NCBI RefSeq assembly: GCF_023074055.1
Contig: NZ_JADPKR010000111.1
Coordinates: 1 to 64,000 of the forward strand
Direction: 5' to 3'
DNA length: 64,000 nucleotides
Source: Bradyrhizobium sp. 141
Lineage (GTDB): Bacteria; Pseudomonadota; Alphaproteobacteria; Rhizobiales; Xanthobacteraceae
Positions 24,714 to 33,998 of the stretch are shown piece after piece (within the stretch, counting starts at the first letter, position 1; each line of letters begins with the position of its first letter). The translations under genes were made by a program, and so were the position numbers. The notes beneath the pieces were generated by a model that did no database searches, was not told where the DNA came from, and saw only the letters and a list, made by a program, of their open reading frames with translations.

Positions 24714-27392
24714 ATGACTGCACACATCGATCCGCCACGCAAGGCCGTCAACGCCGATCTGGATGCGGTCGAAACCGCCGATTGGCTCGCCTCGCTTGGA
24801 TCGCTCCACCACAGCGCCGGTGCCGAGCGCGTGCGATACATCCTGGCTGCGCTCGATCGGCGCGCGAAGGAGCTCGGCGTTCTGCCGGACTCTCCGCCGT
24901 TTTCGCCCTATCGCAATTCTATTCCGCTCGAGCAGCAGAAGCCCTACCCCGGCGACGTCGCGATCGAGACCCGCCTGACAGCGATCATTCGCTGGAACGC
25001 GCTCGCGATGGTGGTCCGTGCCAACAAGGCCTATGGGGAACTCGGCGGGCACGTCGCCAGCTACACCTCGGCGGCAGAGATCTTCGAAGTCGGTTTCAAT
25101 CATTTCTTTCGCGCGTCAAGCTCCGAGTCGGAGGGGGACTTGGTGTATTTCCAGCCGCATTCGTCTCCTGGAGTCTATGCACGAGCGTATCTCGAAGGCC
25201 GATTGTCGGACGAAAATTTGAAGCTGTATCGCCAGGAACTGAGTGGTCCCGGTCTGTCGTCCTATCCGCATCCCTGGCTGATGCCAGAGTTCTGGCAGGT
25301 GCCGTCGGCGTCGATGGGCCTCGGCCCGATCAGCGCGATCTACCAGGCGCGGTTCATGAAGTATCTGCAGCATCGCGGCCTGGTGCAGACGGCTGGTCGC
25401 CACGTCTGGGGTGTGTTCGGCGACGGCGAGATGGACGAGCCGGAATCGATCGCCGGGCTCGCCCTGGCGGCACGGGAAAATCTCGACAACCTCACCTTCG
25501 TCGTCAATTGCAACCTGCAGCGCCTGGATGGGCCGGTCCGCGGCAACGGGCAGGTGATTCAGGAACTCGAATCACTTTTCCAGGGCGCCGGCTGGAACGT
25601 CATCAAGGTGCTGTGGGGATCGGACTGGGACGATATCTTCGCGCGCGATAGCAAGCATGCGCTGCTGCGCAAATTCGCCGACACCGTCGATGGCAAATAT
25701 CAGACGCTCGGCGCCAAGGATGGGGCCTACAACCTCGCCCACTTCTTCAGCGAGGATCCCGAGGTCCGGGCGCTAGTTGCGCACATGTCGGACGCGGATA
25801 TCGACGGCCTGAAGCGCGGTGGCCACGATTTCAAGAAGCTGTTCGCGGCCTTTGCCGCCGCGAAGGACATTAAGGGTCGGCCGACCGTCATTCTGGCGAA
25901 GACCAAGAAGGGCTACGGCATGGGCGGCGCCGGCGAGTCGCGCATGACGTCGCACCAGGCCAAGAAGCTCGACGTCGACGCGCTGTATGCGTTCCGCGAC
26001 CGGCTCGCCCTGCCGCTCAGCGACGAGCAAGTCGAGGATCTGGAATTCTTCAGGCCTGCGGAAGACAGCGCGGAAATTCAGTACCTGCGCGCCCGTCGCG
26101 CGGCACTCGGTGGCTACATGCCGGCGCGGCGACGCGCTTCGGCGGCGCTGCCGGTGCCGCCGCTGCAATCCTACGCGGAGTTCGCGCTGCGCGGCGACGG
26201 CAAGGAGACGTCGACCACGATGGCGATCGTGCGGCTGTTCACCAATTTGCTCAAGGACAAAACGCTCGGCCCGCGCATCGTTCCGATCGTCGCCGACGAA
26301 GCCCGCACCTTCGGAATGGCGAACCTGTTCAGACAGGTCGGCATCTACTCGCCGGCGGGACAGCTCTACGAGCCGGAAGATGCCGGTTCGATGCTGTACT
26401 ACAAGGAAGCGATCGACGGTCAATTGCTGGAGGAGGGGATCACCGAGGCGGGGGCGATTTCGTCTTGGACCGCGGCGGCGACCTCCTATAGCATCCATAA
26501 CTTCCCGTTGCTGCCGTTCTATATCTACTATTCGATGTTCGGCTTTCAGCGGGTCGGCGATCTGATCTGGGCGGCGGCGGACCAGCGCGCGCGTGGCTTT
26601 TTGATCGGGGCGACGGCCGGCCGGACGACGCTCGGCGGCGAAGGCTTGCAGCATCAGGACGGGTCCAGCCATCTGATGGCGGCGACCGTTCCGAACTGCC
26701 GGGCCTACGATCCGGCATTCTCCTACGAGGTGGCCGTCATCGTCGATCACGGCATGCGGTCGATGCTCGAGCAGGGCAACGACGAGTTCTATTACCTCAC
26801 GGCGATGAACGAGAACTATGCGCAGCCCTCGATGCCCGACGATGCACGCGACGGCATCATCAAGGGTCTCTATCGAGTTCTGCCGAGCGCTGACGGGCCG
26901 GCGAAGATCAGGCTGGTCGGCTCGGGCGCCATTCTCCCGGAGGCGCTCGCCGCCGCAGCGATGCTGCAAAGCGAATGGAAAGTGGCCTGTGAAGTCTGGT
27001 CGGCAACGAGCTTTTCCGAGCTGGCGCGGGAGGCGCGCGAGGTGGAGCGAACTAATCGGCTCTCGCCGCTGTCGACCCCGGTCGAGAGCCACGTCGTACA
27101 ATGCCTCGGCGGCAAGGTGCCGATCGTCGCGGCATCGGATTATGTCCGGGCGTATCCGCAACTGATCGGTTCTTACATCGAGGCGCCCTATACGGTGCTG
27201 GGCACCGACGGCTTCGGGCGCAGCGATACGCGCGCCGCGCTGAGATCGTTCTTCGAGGTCGATCGCAAGCAGATCGTCGTTGCGGCGCTGTCGGCGCTGG
27301 CAAAATTGGGTCAAGTGGCGCGTGAGCAGGTCGCCGAAGCCATCGCCAGTTACGAATTGCCGACCGGCGTTGCATCGCCTTGGTCGCGCTGA
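24714..27392 (+). CDS. aceE: Pyruvate dehydrogenase E1, homodimeric (AceE)
   Basis: This thiamine-diphosphate enzyme decarboxylates pyruvate and reductively acetylates the lipoyl group of E2. It has 892 residues, close to the E. coli enzyme. The ThDP motif runs from FGDGEMDEPESIAGLAL to NLTFVVNCNLQRLDGP near residues 235-270, and TLGGEGLQHQDGSSH is the family's inner-loop block near 645. Most alphaproteobacteria use the heterotetrameric PdhAB E1, so an AceE-type copy here looks like an accessory set. It starts at ATG 24714 and is followed by aceF after 17 bp. Confidence 0.95.
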   Translation: MTAHIDPPRKAVNADLDAVETADWLASLGSLHHSAGAERVRYILAALDRRAKELGVLPDSPPFSPYRNSIPLEQQKPYPGDVAIETRLTAIIRWNALAMVVRANKAYGELGGHVASYTSAAEIFEVGFNHFFRASSSESEGDLVYFQPHSSPGVYARAYLEGRLSDENLKLYRQELSGPGLSSYPHPWLMPEFWQVPSASMGLGPISAIYQARFMKYLQHRGLVQTAGRHVWGVFGDGEMDEPESIAGLALAARENLDNLTFVVNCNLQRLDGPVRGNGQVIQELESLFQGAGWNVIKVLWGSDWDDIFARDSKHALLRKFADTVDGKYQTLGAKDGAYNLAHFFSEDPEVRALVAHMSDADIDGLKRGGHDFKKLFAAFAAAKDIKGRPTVILAKTKKGYGMGGAGESRMTSHQAKKLDVDALYAFRDRLALPLSDEQVEDLEFFRPAEDSAEIQYLRARRAALGGYMPARRRASAALPVPPLQSYAEFALRGDGKETSTTMAIVRLFTNLLKDKTLGPRIVPIVADEARTFGMANLFRQVGIYSPAGQLYEPEDAGSMLYYKEAIDGQLLEEGITEAGAISSWTAAATSYSIHNFPLLPFYIYYSMFGFQRVGDLIWAAADQRARGFLIGATAGRTTLGGEGLQHQDGSSHLMAATVPNCRAYDPAFSYEVAVIVDHGMRSMLEQGNDEFYYLTAMNENYAQPSMPDDARDGIIKGLYRVLPSADGPAKIRLVGSGAILPEALAAAAMLQSEWKVACEVWSATSFSELAREAREVERTNRLSPLSTPVESHVVQCLGGKVPIVAASDYVRAYPQLIGSYIEAPYTVLGTDGFGRSDTRAALRSFFEVDRKQIVVAALSALAKLGQVAREQVAEAIASYELPTGVASPWSR

Positions 27393-27409
27393 GAGAGGGC
27401 GGAGCGCGC

Positions 27410-28690
27410 ATGTCTCGTTCAATTGAAGTCGTTCTGCCAGATATTGGGGACTACAAGGATGTTCCGGTAGTCGAAATCAATGTGTCGGTCGGCGACGAGG
27501 TCACGATCGACATGCCGTTGCTGTCGATCGAGTCCGACAAGGCGACGATGGAGGTGCCATCCCCGGCCGCAGGCACGGTGGCCAAACTGATGATCGACGT
27601 CGGGGCGCGGGTTTCTCAAGGTTCGGTTCTGATGATCCTCGAAGGTCGCGGCGAATCCACCGCGCCTCCGCCGGCGACTGCGTCGGCACCGCAGGTGGAG
27701 CAACGGATCTCGCAGCAGGAGGCGCTGTCACGGCCGGCGCCCGCGGCTCCAGTCGATGACTCGCGAGCACGTGCACAGCAGCCGCAGCCTAGCGGGGCGG
27801 CGCATGCATCGCCGTCGGTCCGCGCTTTGGCGCGTGAGCTCGGCGTGACGCTGGACTCGGTCGTGCCCACTGGCCTCAAGGGCCGGATTTTGCGCGAGGA
27901 TGTGGCGGCCTTCGTCAACGGACTGGTGCGATCGGGACCGGCGATGGCGCCTGAGCCCGACGCCCCGGTCGATTGGCCCAAGGTGGATTTCGAGAGGTAC
28001 GGCGCGGTCGAGCGCCTGCCGCTGACACGGATCCAGAAGCTGACCGGTACGAACCTCTCGCGCAACTGGAGCGTCATTCCCCATGTAACGAATTTCGACA
28101 GAGCGGATGTGACCGACGCCGAAGCCTTTCGTCAGCTCGCCAATGCCGAGGCCGCGAAGGACACGGCGAAGCTCACCATGGTGTCGCTGCTGATCAAGGC
28201 CGCGGCCTTGGCGCTGCAGAAATACCCGCGCTTCAATTCGTCGCTCGATGGCGATGAGTTGATCCTCAAGCACTACGTCCACATCGGCGTCGCTGTCGAC
28301 ACGCCGAGAGGTCTGGTCGTGCCGGTGATCCGGGACTGCGATAAGAAGGGCCTTCGGCAGATTGCCGCGGAGATGCGCTCGCTCGCCGACAAGGCGCACG
28401 CGGGGCAGCTCGCGTCGGGCGACATGCAGGGCGGCTGTTTCTCGGTGTCGTCTCTCGGCGGCATCGGCGGTCAGGGATTTACGCCCATCATCAACGCGCC
28501 CGAGGTGGCGATCCTCGGCGCCGGGCGGGCCGCCACCGAGGCGGTCTGGAACGGCCGCGAGTTTGAACCGCGCCTCATCCTTCCGATGAGTCTGTCGTGG
28601 GATCACCGGGTCGTCGACGGCGTGGCTGGGGCCCGGTTCCTGGGCTTCGTCGCGTCGGTGCTCTCCGATCTGCGGCGCTTCGCATTGTGA
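27410..28690 (+). CDS. aceF: Dihydrolipoamide acetyltransferase, E2 (AceF)
   Basis: This 426-residue E2 has one lipoyl domain (residues 1-80, acceptor lysine in ESDKATMEVPSP), an Ala/Pro linker, a peripheral subunit-binding domain (SPSVRALARELGVTLDSVVP, near 140-175) and a catalytic domain ending SLSWDHRVVDGVAGARFLG with the active-site His and Asp. It transfers the acetyl group to CoA. One lipoyl domain instead of the three in E. coli is common outside enterics. The lpd gene follows after 8 bp. Confidence 0.93.
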   Translation: MSRSIEVVLPDIGDYKDVPVVEINVSVGDEVTIDMPLLSIESDKATMEVPSPAAGTVAKLMIDVGARVSQGSVLMILEGRGESTAPPPATASAPQVEQRISQQEALSRPAPAAPVDDSRARAQQPQPSGAAHASPSVRALARELGVTLDSVVPTGLKGRILREDVAAFVNGLVRSGPAMAPEPDAPVDWPKVDFERYGAVERLPLTRIQKLTGTNLSRNWSVIPHVTNFDRADVTDAEAFRQLANAEAAKDTAKLTMVSLLIKAAALALQKYPRFNSSLDGDELILKHYVHIGVAVDTPRGLVVPVIRDCDKKGLRQIAAEMRSLADKAHAGQLASGDMQGGCFSVSSLGGIGGQGFTPIINAPEVAILGAGRAATEAVWNGREFEPRLILPMSLSWDHRVVDGVAGARFLGFVASVLSDLRRFAL

Positions 28691-28698
28691 GGACGCAG

Positions 28699-30411
28699 AT
28701 GCGGACAGAGGAAATCCGGGTCCCCGACATCAGGGATTTCCGAGACGTCGAAGTCGTTGAGGTCCACGTCAGGGCGGGCGACGTCGTCGTGCGAGAGCAG
28801 GCGTTGATCACAGTGGAATCCGACAATGCCACGCTGGAGATTCCGTCGCCGATCGCAGGGGTGATCACGAGCATGTCGCTGCGTGTTGGAGACAAGGTGT
28901 CTCAAGGCTCCATGATTGGCAAGGCGTCAGCGTCGGACGAAGCGGGCGCGCAGGGCGAGACGATCTCAGCGGATCAGGATGTTGGCCGGCGCGCAACAGA
29001 TTATACGCGCTACGATCTTGTCGTGATTGGAGGCGGGCCGGGCGGCTATTCAGCAGCGTTTCGGGCCGCAGACCTTGGACTGAACACCGCGATCGTCGAG
29101 CGCTACGGCACCTTGGGCGGAGTTTGCCTGAACGTTGGATGTATCCCGTCGAAGGCGCTGCTTCATGTTGCGGCCGTCAAGGAGGAGGCCGAACGGATCG
29201 CGGACAAGGGCATTCGCTTCGCCGCGCCGCAGATCGATCTGCAGGAGCTGCGCGCCTTCAAGCACGGCACTGTCAAGAAGCTGACGGATGGGCTGAGCCA
29301 GATGGCGGCAGCGCGCCGCGTCACGGTGATCCGCGGCATCGCGAAATTCGCCTCCGCCACGCGGCTCGAGATTGTCGGTGAGGGGGCAGGCTCGCAGCAA
29401 ATTGAATTTGGTCAATGCATCATCGCCACGGGCTCGCGCGCGGTGCAGCTGGCGGTGCTTCCCAAGGACGAGCGGGTCGTGACCTCGACCGGCGCGCTCG
29501 CGCTGCGAAGCACTCCGGGCCGCATGCTCGTAATCGGAGCGGGGATCATCGGGCTGGAGATGGCGACCGTCTACAGCTCGCTCGGCTCCAAGATCGATCT
29601 TGTCGAAAGGCTTCCCGATATCCTGGCGGGCGTGGATGCCGACGCGGTGAAGATCTGGCGTTCGCGCAACGCGCATCGCTTCGAGCATATCGACGTCGCA
29701 AGCAGCGTATCAACCGCCGAAATCACGCCGGACGGCGTGAGGGTCGGTACCACAGGCGCATCGGTACGGACACGATCGTACGATTTGGTGTTGCAATCGG
29801 CCGGCCGTGTTCCCAACAGTAGCGAGCTCGGCCTCGAACGGATCGACGTTGCCATCGATTCGAACGGCTTCATTCAGGTCGACGATCAGATGAGAACGAC
29901 GGCGCGCAACGTCTTCGCCATCGGCGACGTCGTCGGCGGTTCGATGCTGGCGCACAAGGCCGCTCACGAGGGGCACGTCGCCGCGGAAGTAGCTGCCGGG
30001 AAGCCGGCGGCCTTTACCGCGAAGATCGTCCCCAATGTCGCCTACACCGATCCTGAGATCGCCTGGGTCGGCAAGTCCGAGCGTGATGTCGCCGAATCCG
30101 GACGGAATATCCGTTCGGCAAAATTCCCATGGGCCGCGTCCGGCCGGGCCATCGCGTCGGGCGCGTCCTATGGCATGACGAAGCTGCTGTTCGACGCCGA
30201 AACCGGTCGCATCGTCGGGGGGGTGATCGTCGGACCGCATGCCGGCGATATGATCGGGGAAATCTGTCTCGCTATCGAAATGGGGGCTGACGCGATCGAT
30301 ATCAGAAAGACCATTCACCCGCATCCGACCCTCGGCGAGACGATTGGCATGGCTGCCGAAGTCCATGAGGGCATTTGCACCGACCTGCCTCCAATCGCCA
30401 GAAAGCGGTAG
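28699..30411 (+). CDS. lpdA: Dihydrolipoamide dehydrogenase, E3, with N-terminal lipoyl-like domain lacking the acceptor lysine
   Basis: Residues 1-80 are a biotinyl/lipoyl-like domain whose acceptor position reads ESDNATLEIPSP: the codon is AAT (Asn) where lipoylated domains have Lys. Residues 105-570 form the flavoprotein disulfide reductase: FAD motif VIGGGPGGYSAA, redox disulfide GGVCLNVGCIPSK, NAD motif IGAGIIGLEMA, and the C-terminal HPHPTLGET active-site His/Glu. It reoxidises dihydrolipoyl groups of AceF. The lipoyl-like domain cannot be lipoylated and may only be a docking or structural module. It is cotranscribed with aceEF, and pccB follows after 17 bp. Its 3' end resembles the two lpd remnants at 4158 and 38060. 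Confidence 0.93.
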   Translation: MRTEEIRVPDIRDFRDVEVVEVHVRAGDVVVREQALITVESDNATLEIPSPIAGVITSMSLRVGDKVSQGSMIGKASASDEAGAQGETISADQDVGRRATDYTRYDLVVIGGGPGGYSAAFRAADLGLNTAIVERYGTLGGVCLNVGCIPSKALLHVAAVKEEAERIADKGIRFAAPQIDLQELRAFKHGTVKKLTDGLSQMAAARRVTVIRGIAKFASATRLEIVGEGAGSQQIEFGQCIIATGSRAVQLAVLPKDERVVTSTGALALRSTPGRMLVIGAGIIGLEMATVYSSLGSKIDLVERLPDILAGVDADAVKIWRSRNAHRFEHIDVASSVSTAEITPDGVRVGTTGASVRTRSYDLVLQSAGRVPNSSELGLERIDVAIDSNGFIQVDDQMRTTARNVFAIGDVVGGSMLAHKAAHEGHVAAEVAAGKPAAFTAKIVPNVAYTDPEIAWVGKSERDVAESGRNIRSAKFPWAASGRAIASGASYGMTKLLFDAETGRIVGGVIVGPHAGDMIGEICLAIEMGADAIDIRKTIHPHPTLGETIGMAAEVHEGICTDLPPIARKR

Positions 30412-30428
30412 ATCAGTTGGCCCAATCG

Positions 30429-31958
30429 ATGTCCGTTATCGAAGCCCTTGAACAACGTCGCGCCGGTGCCAAACTCGGCGGCGGCGAGAAGCGCATCGAC
30501 GCGCAGCATGCGCGCGGCCGCCTCACCGCGCGGGAGCGGATCGACCTGCTGCTCGACAAGCATTCGTTCGAGGAGATGGACATGTTCGTCCAGCACCGCT
30601 CGACCGAATTCGGGATGGAGAAGACCAAGATTCCGGGAGACGGCGTGGTCACCGGCTGGGGTACCGTCAACGGCCGCAAAACGTTTGTCTTCGCCAAGGA
30701 TTTTACGGTGTTCGGCGGCTCGCTGTCCGATACCCACGCGCTGAAGATCACAAAGCTCCAGGACATGGCGATGAAGGCGCGGGCGCCCATCATCGGCCTC
30801 TATGATGCCGGCGGAGCGCGCATCCAGGAGGGCGTTGCCGCGCTCGCCGGCTATTCCTACGTGTTCCGCCGCAACGTGCTGGCCTCGGGCGTGATCCCGC
30901 AGATCTCCGTGATCATGGGGCCCTGCGCCGGCGGCGACGTCTATTCGCCCGCGATGACCGACTTCATCTTCATGGTGAAGAACACCAGCTACATGTTCGT
31001 CACCGGCCCGGACGTGGTGAAGACCGTCACCAACGAGGTCGTCACCGCCGAGGAGCTCGGCGGCGCCAGCGTGCACGCCACGCGCTCCTCCATTGCCGAC
31101 GGCGCGTTCGACAACGACGTCGAGACGCTGCTGCAGATGCGGCGCCTGATCGACTTCCTGCCGTCCAACAACAGCGACGGCGTGCCGGAATGGCCGAGCT
31201 TCGACGATATCGGCCGCGTCGACATGTCCCTGGACACGCTGATCCCCGACAATCCGAACAAGCCCTACGACATGAAGGAGCTGATCCTCAAAGTCGTGGA
31301 CGAGGGCGATTTCTTCGAGATCGCCGAGAGCTTCGCCAAGAACATCGTCATCGGCTTCGGCCGCATCGCCGGCCGCACCGTGGGCTTCGTCGCCAACCAG
31401 CCGATGGTGCTGGCCGGCGTGCTCGACAGCGATGCCTCGCGCAAGGCGGCGCGTTTCGTGCGTTTCTGCGACGCCTTCAACATTCCGATCGTCACCTTTG
31501 TGGACGTTCCCGGCTTCCTGCCCGGCACCGCGCAGGAATATGGCGGCCTGATCAAGCACGGCGCGAAACTCCTGTTCGCGTACTCGCAGTGCACCGTGCC
31601 GCTGGTGACCATCATCACGCGAAAAGCTTATGGCGGCGCCTTCGACGTCATGGCGTCCAAGGAGATCGGCGCCGACATGAACTATGCGTGGCCGACCGCG
31701 CAGATCGCGGTCATGGGCGCTAAGGGGGCGGTCGAGATCATCTTCCGCAGCGACATCGGCGACCCCGACAAGATCGCGGCCCGCACCAAGGAATACGAAG
31801 ACCGGTTCCTGTCGCCCTTCATCGCCGCCGAGCGCGGCTATATCGACGACGTCATCATGCCGCATGCAACGAGGCGCCGCATCGCACGGGCGCTGGCCAT
31901 GCTGGGTGACAAGAAGATGGAAATTCCGGCCAAGAAGCACGACAACATTCCGTTGTAG
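30429..31958 (+). CDS. pccB: Propionyl-CoA carboxylase beta subunit (carboxyltransferase)
   Basis: This is the 509-residue carboxyltransferase subunit, which moves carboxybiotin CO2 to propionyl-CoA to give methylmalonyl-CoA. The N-terminal RIDAQHARGRLTARERIDLLLD, the acyl-CoA site GLYDAGGARIQEGVAALAGY and the C-terminal DVPGFLPGTAQEYGG and RKAYGGAFDVM blocks are typical PccB. The ATG at 30429 is chosen from the usual MSVIEALEQRRAGAKLGGG start. It is followed after 8 bp by pccA. Confidence 0.95.
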   Translation: MSVIEALEQRRAGAKLGGGEKRIDAQHARGRLTARERIDLLLDKHSFEEMDMFVQHRSTEFGMEKTKIPGDGVVTGWGTVNGRKTFVFAKDFTVFGGSLSDTHALKITKLQDMAMKARAPIIGLYDAGGARIQEGVAALAGYSYVFRRNVLASGVIPQISVIMGPCAGGDVYSPAMTDFIFMVKNTSYMFVTGPDVVKTVTNEVVTAEELGGASVHATRSSIADGAFDNDVETLLQMRRLIDFLPSNNSDGVPEWPSFDDIGRVDMSLDTLIPDNPNKPYDMKELILKVVDEGDFFEIAESFAKNIVIGFGRIAGRTVGFVANQPMVLAGVLDSDASRKAARFVRFCDAFNIPIVTFVDVPGFLPGTAQEYGGLIKHGAKLLFAYSQCTVPLVTIITRKAYGGAFDVMASKEIGADMNYAWPTAQIAVMGAKGAVEIIFRSDIGDPDKIAARTKEYEDRFLSPFIAAERGYIDDVIMPHATRRRIARALAMLGDKKMEIPAKKHDNIPL

Positions 31959-31966
31959 GTAGAGCT

Positions 31967-33888
31967 GTGTTCAAGAAGATTCTGATCGCCAATCGCGGCG
32001 AAATCGCCTGCCGGGTCATCAAGACCGCCCGCAAGATGGGTACTCAGACGGTTGCCGTCTATTCCGAGGCCGACCGCGACGCGCTCCATGTCGAGATGGC
32101 CAACGAGGCCGTGCTGATCGGCCCGCCCGCCGCCGCCGAGAGCTATCTGGTGATCGAGAAGATCGTCGAGGCCTGCAAGAAGACCGGCGCACAGGCGGTG
32201 CATCCCGGCTACGGCTTCCTGTCCGAGCGCGAGGCGTTTCCGCGCGCCCTGGAAGCCGCCGGCATCGTCTTCATCGGCCCGAACCCCGGCGCCATCGCGG
32301 CGATGGGCGACAAGATCGAATCCAAGAAGGCCGCCGCCAAGGCCAAGGTCTCCACCGTGCCGGGCTATCTCGGCGTCATCGAGGACGACAAGCACGCGGT
32401 CAAGATCGCCGACGAGATCGGCTATCCCGTGATGATCAAGGCCTCCGCGGGCGGGGGCGGCAAGGGCATGCGCATCGCGCATTCGAAGTCGGAAGTGGCC
32501 GAAGGCTTCAACCTCGCCAAGGCGGAAGCAAAAGCCTCGTTCGGCGACGACCGCGTCTTCGTCGAGAAGTTCATCGTCGATCCCCGTCACATCGAGATCC
32601 AGGTGCTGGGCGACAAGCACGGCAACGTCGTCTATCTCGGCGAGCGCGAATGCTCGATCCAGCGCCGCAACCAGAAGGTCATCGAGGAGGCGCCGTCGCC
32701 GCTGCTCGACGAGGCCACCCGCCGCAAGATGGGCGAGCAGGCGGTCGCGCTGGCGAAAGCCGTGAACTACGATTCCGCCGGCACCGTCGAATTCGTCGCA
32801 GGGCAAGACAAGAGCTTCTACTTCCTGGAGATGAACACGCGCCTCCAGGTCGAGCATCCCGTCACCGAGCTCGTCACCGGCGTCGACCTCGTCGAGCAGA
32901 TGATCCGCGTGGCCGCCGGCGAGAAGCTTGCGCTCGCGCAAAAGGACGTCACGCTGACCGGTTGGGCGGTGGAATCGCGCCTCTACGCTGAAGATCCGTT
33001 CCGCAACTTCCTGCCCTCGATCGGGCGGCTGGTGAAATACCGACCGCCGGCGGAAGTGAGCAAGGACGGCATCACCGTGCGCAACGACACCGGCGTGCAG
33101 GAGGGCGGCGAGATCTCGATCCATTACGATCCGATGATCGCAAAGCTCGTCACGCATGCGCCGTCGCGCGCGGCCGCGATCGAGGCGCAGGCGACCGCGC
33201 TGGACTCGTTCTACGTCGACGGCATCCGCCACAACATCCCGTTCCTGTCGGCACTGATGCATCATCCGCGCTGGCGCGAGGGGCGGCTGTCGACCGGCTT
33301 CATCGCCGAGGAATTCCCCAAGGGCTTTGCGGTGCGCGTACCCGAAGGCGAGGTCGCCCGGCGCATCGCCGCGCGGTCTGGCTCGACCGTCGGGAGATCC
33401 AGCTCGAAATCGCTCGCGAGGGCGACGCCATCGCAGTGCGCTTCGTCGATGCCGAGGGCAAGGCCGGCAATTCGCATCTGCTGGCCTCGCCGTGGAAGCC
33501 CGGCGATCCGGTCTGGCAGGGCACCATCGACGGTCACCTCGTTGCGGTGCAGGCCCGCCCGATCGCCAACGGCGTCCGCCTCGCGCATCAGGGCGTCGAA
33601 GTCCCGGTCTATGTCTGGACCGAAGCGGAAGCGACCTCGGCGCGGCTGATGCCGGTGACGACGGCCGCCGATACCGGCAAGAAGCTGCTGTGTCCGATGC
33701 CCGGGCTGATCGTCTCGATCGCGGTAACGGAGGGGCAGGAGGTCAAGGCCGGCGAGACGCTCGCGGTCGTCGAAGCCATGAAGATGCAGAACGTGCTGCG
33801 CGCCGAGCAAGACGGCGCCGTGAAGAAGATCCACGCCAGTGCCGGTGCGACGCTAGCGGTCGACGCGCTGATTTTGGAGTTTTCCTGA
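31967..33888 (+). pseudogene. pccA: Propionyl-CoA carboxylase alpha subunit, interrupted by an out-of-frame deletion
   Basis: Residues 1-465 are an intact biotin carboxylase domain (ILIANRGEIACRVIKTARKM, ASAGGGGKGMRI, the catalytic EMNTRLQVEHPVTE). After EGEVARRIAA near 33373 the frame is lost. The family sequence resumes at VWLDRREIQLEI in another frame from 33376 and ends at 33888 with the biotin site VEAMKMQN. About 40 residues that normally connect these parts are missing, so the event looks like a deletion whose size is not a multiple of three, not a simple sequencing slip. The first reading frame alone would run to 33649 with an unrelated tail and no biotin carrier. The carboxylase is probably inactive unless another alpha subunit exists. 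Confidence 0.8.
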
Positions 33889-33998
33889 ATACCGCAAGAG
33901 GCGACCTGAGATGGGCAGCCTGTCTGCGGGAATTTCGGAAACTTCCAGGCAGTAGTCATGCTGGGCAGCTCAGCGTCACTTGGGATTAGGTGGACTTG

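Noticed and set aside
25773..27422. 549-codon open frame antisense to aceE
   Set aside because: Shadow frame of a strongly conserved gene with no recognisable domain.
30315..33265. Two long open frames antisense to pccB and pccA (541 and 475 codons)
   Set aside because: They mirror the coding strand of conserved genes and have shadow-like composition.
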